In this document: positions 31,809 to 35,464 of the stretch, piece by piece
Layout: every line of letters begins with the position of its first letter
Position numbering within the stretch: position 1 is the stretch's first letter
DNA from: Ruminococcus sp.
GTDB lineage: Bacteria > Bacillota > Clostridia > Oscillospirales > Ruminococcaceae
DNA: 35,464 nt
Assembly (NCBI GenBank): GCA_017529875.1
Contig: JAFXNC010000040.1
Coordinates: 1 to 35,464 of the forward strand
Reading direction: 5' to 3'
Notes under the pieces: model-generated
The model's database searches: none
The model's input: the letters and a program-made list of their open reading frames with translations, nothing else
Told to the model about the DNA's origin: nothing
Position numbers and translations under genes: made by a program

Positions 31809-34800
31809 TTAGTACTTGAAATCTATCTTCGCGCCGGCAAGGTATTTCTGCATCAGAGCATAGTCTCTCATGTTCACCTTGCCGTCGCTGTTGAGGTCGG
31901 CGCAGACCTCCGATATCGAAACAGCCCCCGGCCTTACCAGATGCCTTTGCAGGAGGGCATAGTCTCTCATGTTGACCTTGCCGTCGCCGGAAAGGTCTCC
32001 GAACAGGTCAAGCTTTATCTCCGGCAGACCCTGTGCCGCGCCGCCGAAGAAGCTGACTTCGCAGCTGAAAGACACGAAATACTGCGCCCTGACGGTCATG
32101 GTGTAGGCGCCGTCAGGCAGGTCGGGGAGGGTGAACTGTCCGTCCTCGGCGGTCACGGTCACATCCTCGGTGCCTTTGGCGGAGAAGGTGACAGTCACTG
32201 TCTGAGAGCTGTATTTCGGGTCAATGGCATTGACGGTCAGGCTGCATACCGGCTTTCCGGGGGGAACGAAGGTGTCCCAGTACTCATCCTTGCAGACCGG
32301 GCAGTAGTGGATAGTGTAGCCCTCGTCGGTCAGGGTGGGAGGGATAACGGTGTCTTCGTACCTGTGACCGGCGGCAGGGATGATCTCGGTCTCGCTGTGC
32401 TTGCAGCGGGTGCAGGTCCTGGTGAGCAGGCCCGTCTTGGTGCAGGTGGGTTCGGTGGTGACAACTTCCTCAAAAGAGTGCCCCAGGGGGTCCACAAAGG
32501 TGTCCCTGCGCTCGTAGCCGCACTTGGAACACTTGTGGAGGGTGTAGCCCTTGGCGGTGCAGGTGGGTTCAATGACGGAGTCATCATTGAGATGGCCCTC
32601 GGCTTCGATGACTTCCTCGTAGCTGTCGTGACATTTCGAGCAGGTGTAGGTGCGCACGCCGTTTTCGGTGCAGGTGGGCTTGGCAGTCACCTTGGAGGAC
32701 CATTTGTGCCCGAGAGCGTCAACGTAATCCTCCTCCTCGGTGTAATTGCAGACGGTGCAGGTGTGGCGGGTGCAGCCGGGCTCGGTGCAGGTGGGCGCGA
32801 TGACCTCGTCATGGAACTTGTGCCCCTCAGCCACCAGGATATCGGTGTAGGTATCGCCGCAGTCGGAGCATACATAGGTCTCAAAGCCGTCCTCGGTGCA
32901 GGTGACAGCCTTGGAGTTGATGATCTCATAGCTGTGCCCGGTGGGGGGAGCGTTCTCTATGGTCTCGGTGGCTTTGCAGATCGAGCAGGTGCGCTGTATG
33001 CAGCCCGGCTCGGTGCAGGTGGGTTCGGTGACCTTTTCGTCGAACTTGTGCCCCGTGGCCTGGATAACGGCGGTATAAGAGTCGCTGCACCTCGAGCAGG
33101 TGCAGGTGCAGAGGCCGTCCTCGGTGCAGGTGGCGGACTTGGTTATCACCGAGATGTAGTTGTGGCCCAGCTCTTTCACATAGGTGTCCCTCTCCTCGGT
33201 CTTGCATATGGGGCAGTAGTGGATGGTATAGCCCTGTTCGGTACAGGTGGGATCGACTTGTGTGTCTTCCCAATGGTGCCCGTTGGGGGGGATATCCTCG
33301 GTGTAGGTGTCGCCGCAGCCGGAGCAGGTGTAGGTGCGCTCGCCCTTCCTGGTGCAGGTGGGCTCCTTGGTCACGGCGGAGGTGTAGTTGTGGACGATGT
33401 TGACGCTTATCATCCTTTCGGATAAATAGGCGTCATTCCAGTAGGCCAGAGGATGATAGGAGAGGAAGAAATACTGTCCGCTGTCGGTGACCCTTGCCGA
33501 AGGATTTGTGAACACCACAGGGTTTGAGGTGCCGTTGGTGAGGGCGTCGGGAGTAAGCACGGTATCGTATACGATAGTGCCGCTCTCTTTGCCGTTCTCG
33601 TCGGTGGTCACGCGGCAGATGGTCGTAGAGGTATAGGAGGAGACGTATCTTCTTGCATTGAATGCAATGGAGGTGCCGTCGCTGATGCTGCCGGTATTGG
33701 CGGGCGTGGTGCGCAGATAGAACCATTCGCAGGCGTCGTCGTCCACGTCGTAGCTGATCTTTATGTCGTCCAGCACACCGTAGCTGTCTATCGCAACGGA
33801 GGGCAGCTGAGACTTGTCAACGGTGTTGTGGAAGCACTTGTCCTCGGCCTTGAAGACCCACTTGCCGGCTACCGGAACGGTGTACTTGGAGCCGAAATCG
33901 GTGACAACGGTGACGGTGGTGGGCAGAGCGGAGGCAAGCCTTGCAAGACCCTCCTCGTTATCCCAGGAGGAATGGATATGTACGGTGTCGTATATCAGCG
34001 AGAAGGATCTCACCCTTGAAGCCGCCGTTTCCGAGGCATTAAAGAAATCCACGGTGTATTCGATGACGGCGTCCTTTGAATCGGCGTCCTTGAGGCCGGT
34101 TATCGTTATCTTGTAGGAGCCCTCGTATTTCTGAGTCGAGGTATTGTAATCCTCCGCCTGAACAAATCTCAGACCGTCGGCCGCGGCAGTGAGAGTATCA
34201 TCGGCTGCGGTGCGGACAAAGGTGACACCTGTGCCGAGATTGGTGATAGTAACGGTCACATCGGAGATGTTGAAGGAAAATGCACTGGTGTCCCAGTCAA
34301 CGCTCCATACGGAGACCGCAGGGCGCGGGATAGCCTCGGCGGGGAAAGCTCCCGGCGATGGGTAGGCGATCAAGGTGTCCTTGCAAGGCTTGTTCCGGAC
34401 AGCGGAGGAATAGGCGCCTATCGCCACATTGCCGCAGTAGCCGAACTGCAAGCCGGTATGATCGGGTCGGATAAGAGCGTATCTGTGTCCCGTGGTGTTC
34501 CAGGACCTGCTCGAAAGGGAGTAGCCCTCGTTCATCCAGCCCGATATGGCGTCTCTGGGGCTGTATCCCCGGGCGAGGATGTTATGGTTGCACTCAAAGC
34601 CCATCTGCCAGAGCTCGTCAGGCATATCGGCGGGCTTGCTCGAATTGCTGATGTAATGTGCGAACTGATAGTTCCGGTCAAGAGCCTGATACTGAAGGCT
34701 CTCGTCCTGGGTGCACTTCTCGGCAAGCTCCTCCGAGCCAGCCAGCCAGCGGTAGTAGTCGGTCATCACCTGCATGACTTCAAGGGTATCGTCGCTGACG

Positions 34801-35102
34801 ATGCCCTGATAATAGGGGTTCTCGAAGGAAGGCCGCACGTTGTAGTAGGTCAGGCTGTCGTTGTTGATGTAGGTGTCGCCTGCCATCATCGCCTGGGAAT
34901 ATCTCTCCGCCACCTCCTGCCGGGTCCTGTTTTTAAAAGGAGTAAGCTCGTTGGCGTTGCAGACCACCGCCGAGGCGGCCTCAGCCGTTGCGACAGCCGA
35001 CCCGGAGAAAAGCTCCGCCCCGGGAAGGGCTCCGGCTGATGAAAGGAGCATAAGAAAAGCGATCCCAAAGGACGCTGATCGTTTTATAACTTTTTTATTC
35101 AC
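31809..35102 (-). CDS. Secreted CAP-domain protein with ten Cys-rich repeats and a C-terminal dockerin
   Basis: About 1097 residues. A signal peptide (1-45) is followed by a CAP/SCP-type region (about 60-260: ELWQMGFECNHNILARGYSPRDAISGWMNEG, then GHRYALIRPDHTGLQFGYC). Immunoglobulin-like or adhesive segments span about 260-575. Ten repeats of about 37 residues lie at about 579-946. A carboxypeptidase-regulatory-like domain (about 950-1020) and a type I dockerin complete it, with two calcium loops, DLSGDGKVNMRDYALLQ and DLNSDGKVNMRDYALMQ. The dockerin should anchor the protein to a cohesin scaffold outside the cell. No catalytic glycosidase domain is seen. The start is GTG at 35100-35102 with GGAGGT upstream; a longer frame to 35147 lacks a signal-peptide-like start. 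Confidence 0.88.
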   Translation of the reverse strand: MNKKVIKRSASFGIAFLMLLSSAGALPGAELFSGSAVATAEAASAVVCNANELTPFKNRTRQEVAERYSQAMMAGDTYINNDSLTYYNVRPSFENPYYQGIVSDDTLEVMQVMTDYYRWLAGSEELAEKCTQDESLQYQALDRNYQFAHYISNSSKPADMPDELWQMGFECNHNILARGYSPRDAISGWMNEGYSLSSRSWNTTGHRYALIRPDHTGLQFGYCGNVAIGAYSSAVRNKPCKDTLIAYPSPGAFPAEAIPRPAVSVWSVDWDTSAFSFNISDVTVTITNLGTGVTFVRTAADDTLTAAADGLRFVQAEDYNTSTQKYEGSYKITITGLKDADSKDAVIEYTVDFFNASETAASRVRSFSLIYDTVHIHSSWDNEEGLARLASALPTTVTVVTDFGSKYTVPVAGKWVFKAEDKCFHNTVDKSQLPSVAIDSYGVLDDIKISYDVDDDACEWFYLRTTPANTGSISDGTSIAFNARRYVSSYTSTTICRVTTDENGKESGTIVYDTVLTPDALTNGTSNPVVFTNPSARVTDSGQYFFLSYHPLAYWNDAYLSERMISVNIVHNYTSAVTKEPTCTRKGERTYTCSGCGDTYTEDIPPNGHHWEDTQVDPTCTEQGYTIHYCPICKTEERDTYVKELGHNYISVITKSATCTEDGLCTCTCSRCSDSYTAVIQATGHKFDEKVTEPTCTEPGCIQRTCSICKATETIENAPPTGHSYEIINSKAVTCTEDGFETYVCSDCGDTYTDILVAEGHKFHDEVIAPTCTEPGCTRHTCTVCNYTEEEDYVDALGHKWSSKVTAKPTCTENGVRTYTCSKCHDSYEEVIEAEGHLNDDSVIEPTCTAKGYTLHKCSKCGYERRDTFVDPLGHSFEEVVTTEPTCTKTGLLTRTCTRCKHSETEIIPAAGHRYEDTVIPPTLTDEGYTIHYCPVCKDEYWDTFVPPGKPVCSLTVNAIDPKYSSQTVTVTFSAKGTEDVTVTAEDGQFTLPDLPDGAYTMTVRAQYFVSFSCEVSFFGGAAQGLPEIKLDLFGDLSGDGKVNMRDYALLQRHLVRPGAVSISEVCADLNSDGKVNMRDYALMQKYLAGAKIDFKY
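32253..33365 (-). repeat. Ten tandem Cys-rich repeats of about 37 residues
   Basis: Each unit follows the pattern PTCTE.G....C..C.........GH, with two or three Cys per unit. Units alternate in two forms: one with a short hydrophilic tail (as in TYTCSGCGDTYTED) and one with RDTYV.ELGH. The last unit has PTLT instead of PTCT and lacks the final GH. The DNA repeats (GTGCAGGTGGG on the plus strand) are a direct result. Confidence 0.85.
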
Positions 35103-35160
35103 GGTATTACCTCCATGTTGTGTTATGGATGTTGTAATATGATACAATTATACATGATAT

Positions 35161-35189
35161 ATTATACCACTTTTTAAGGTAATCTGCAA
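35161..35189 (-). promoter_or_regulatory. Sigma-A promoter for the dockerin-sirtuin run
   Basis: On the minus strand TTGCAG (35184-35189), 17 bases, TATAAT (35161-35166). Transcription starts near 35154, about 50 bases before the GTG at 35102. Confidence 0.8.
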
Positions 35190-35431
35190 TAAATATCCCT
35201 GTATATCCCGAAATTTTTGTAGCATTAAACAAATACACCGAAAAATCTTGTGCACCATAATAAAAGGCATTATATGGAATTGCTAATAATATGAAATATC
35301 AAATGTTTAATCTCACGAAACTTGAAATCTATTCATGATCTTATCGATTAAATATGTACAAACATAAACGTGTTCTGTTTGTAGTTATATACGAAACAGA
35401 TATCATAATCATATGGTTTTGTTTCTTACCG
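35190..35431. other. AT-rich spacer, no gene
   Basis: Strongly AT-rich, with no open frame, RNA gene or hairpin that I can support. It separates two divergent promoters. Confidence 0.6.
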
Positions 35432-35460
35432 TTGACAAATCCACAAACAAGGTATATAAT
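35432..35460 (+). promoter_or_regulatory. Consensus sigma-A promoter at the right edge
   Basis: TTGACA (35432-35437), 17 bases, TATAAT (35455-35460). It reads out of the window; its gene lies beyond the edge. Confidence 0.85.
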
Positions 35461-35464
35461 AATA

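Noticed and set aside
32253-33365. CRISPR-like or satellite DNA repeats
   Set aside because: The periodicity of about 111 bases is the codon pattern of in-frame protein repeats, with no spacers or cas genes.
31614-33425. 603-codon plus-strand open frame opposite the dockerin protein
   Set aside because: Gly/Ala/Val-rich translation of the reverse of the Cys repeats, with no family motif and no ribosome site.

Overview
The window looks like chromosomal DNA of a gut Clostridia bacterium of the Ruminococcus type (Oscillospiraceae). The pointers are a secreted protein ending in a type I dockerin with Ruminococcus-style calcium loops, clostridial Shine-Dalgarno sites (AAGGAGG), GC-rich coding sequence with AT-rich promoters, and typical Firmicutes housekeeping genes (fhs, pepT, dcd, yifB/comM-like). 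No rRNA, tRNA, CRISPR array, prophage or complete insertion sequence was seen. The genus assignment is inference.

Region 1 (138-8641, minus strand): one run read from a clear sigma-A promoter at 8613-8641. In transcription order it holds a family 2 glycosyltransferase, a YifB/ComM-like AAA+ protein, dCTP deaminase, peptidase T, a membrane EAL protein, a QueH-acetyltransferase fusion and an AEC-type permease. Region 2 (8742-10568, plus): mgtE, encoding a magnesium channel, sits behind a strong promoter, a 31-codon cysteine-containing leader ORF and a leader RNA in which an anti-terminator helix competes with an intrinsic terminator. Region 3 (10601-14603): a small MITE-like element, an orphan sugar-binding lipoprotein behind repeated AATATCTT sites, and a convergent gene joining a LacI-type ligand domain to a diguanylate cyclase.

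Region 4 (14763-20066, plus): a tandem-domain PPK2 polyphosphate kinase, a VanY-like peptidase lipoprotein with a Glu-Pro spacer, a nucleoside deaminase and formate-tetrahydrofolate ligase, closed by a bidirectional terminator. Region 5 (20092-22905, minus): a CbiB-like protein, a DMP19-like protein and a dGTPase-like HD hydrolase. Region 6 (23175-28155): a cytidylate-kinase-like protein, a decayed CDP-glycerol glycerophosphotransferase-like gene, a second copy of the MITE-like element, then a plus-strand run of a DEDDh exonuclease (with an apparent frameshift at its start), an unrecognised protein, a TerB-like protein and a Ca2+/Na+ antiporter. Region 7 (28186-35189, minus): a dockerin/CAP-domain secreted protein with ten Cys-rich repeats, a DUF1648-like membrane protein, a DUF434 protein, a cation diffusion facilitator and a sirtuin. 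A strong outward promoter lies at the right edge.

Themes that recur are metal ion transport (MgtE, CaCA, CDF), cyclic-di-GMP turnover (one cyclase, one phosphodiesterase) and nucleotide housekeeping (Dcd, Dgt-like, deaminase, PPK2, Fhs). The most interesting non-coding structure is the mgtE leader. The most interesting protein architectures are the QueH-GNAT fusion, the LacI-sensor/GGDEF protein and the CAP/Cys-repeat/dockerin protein.
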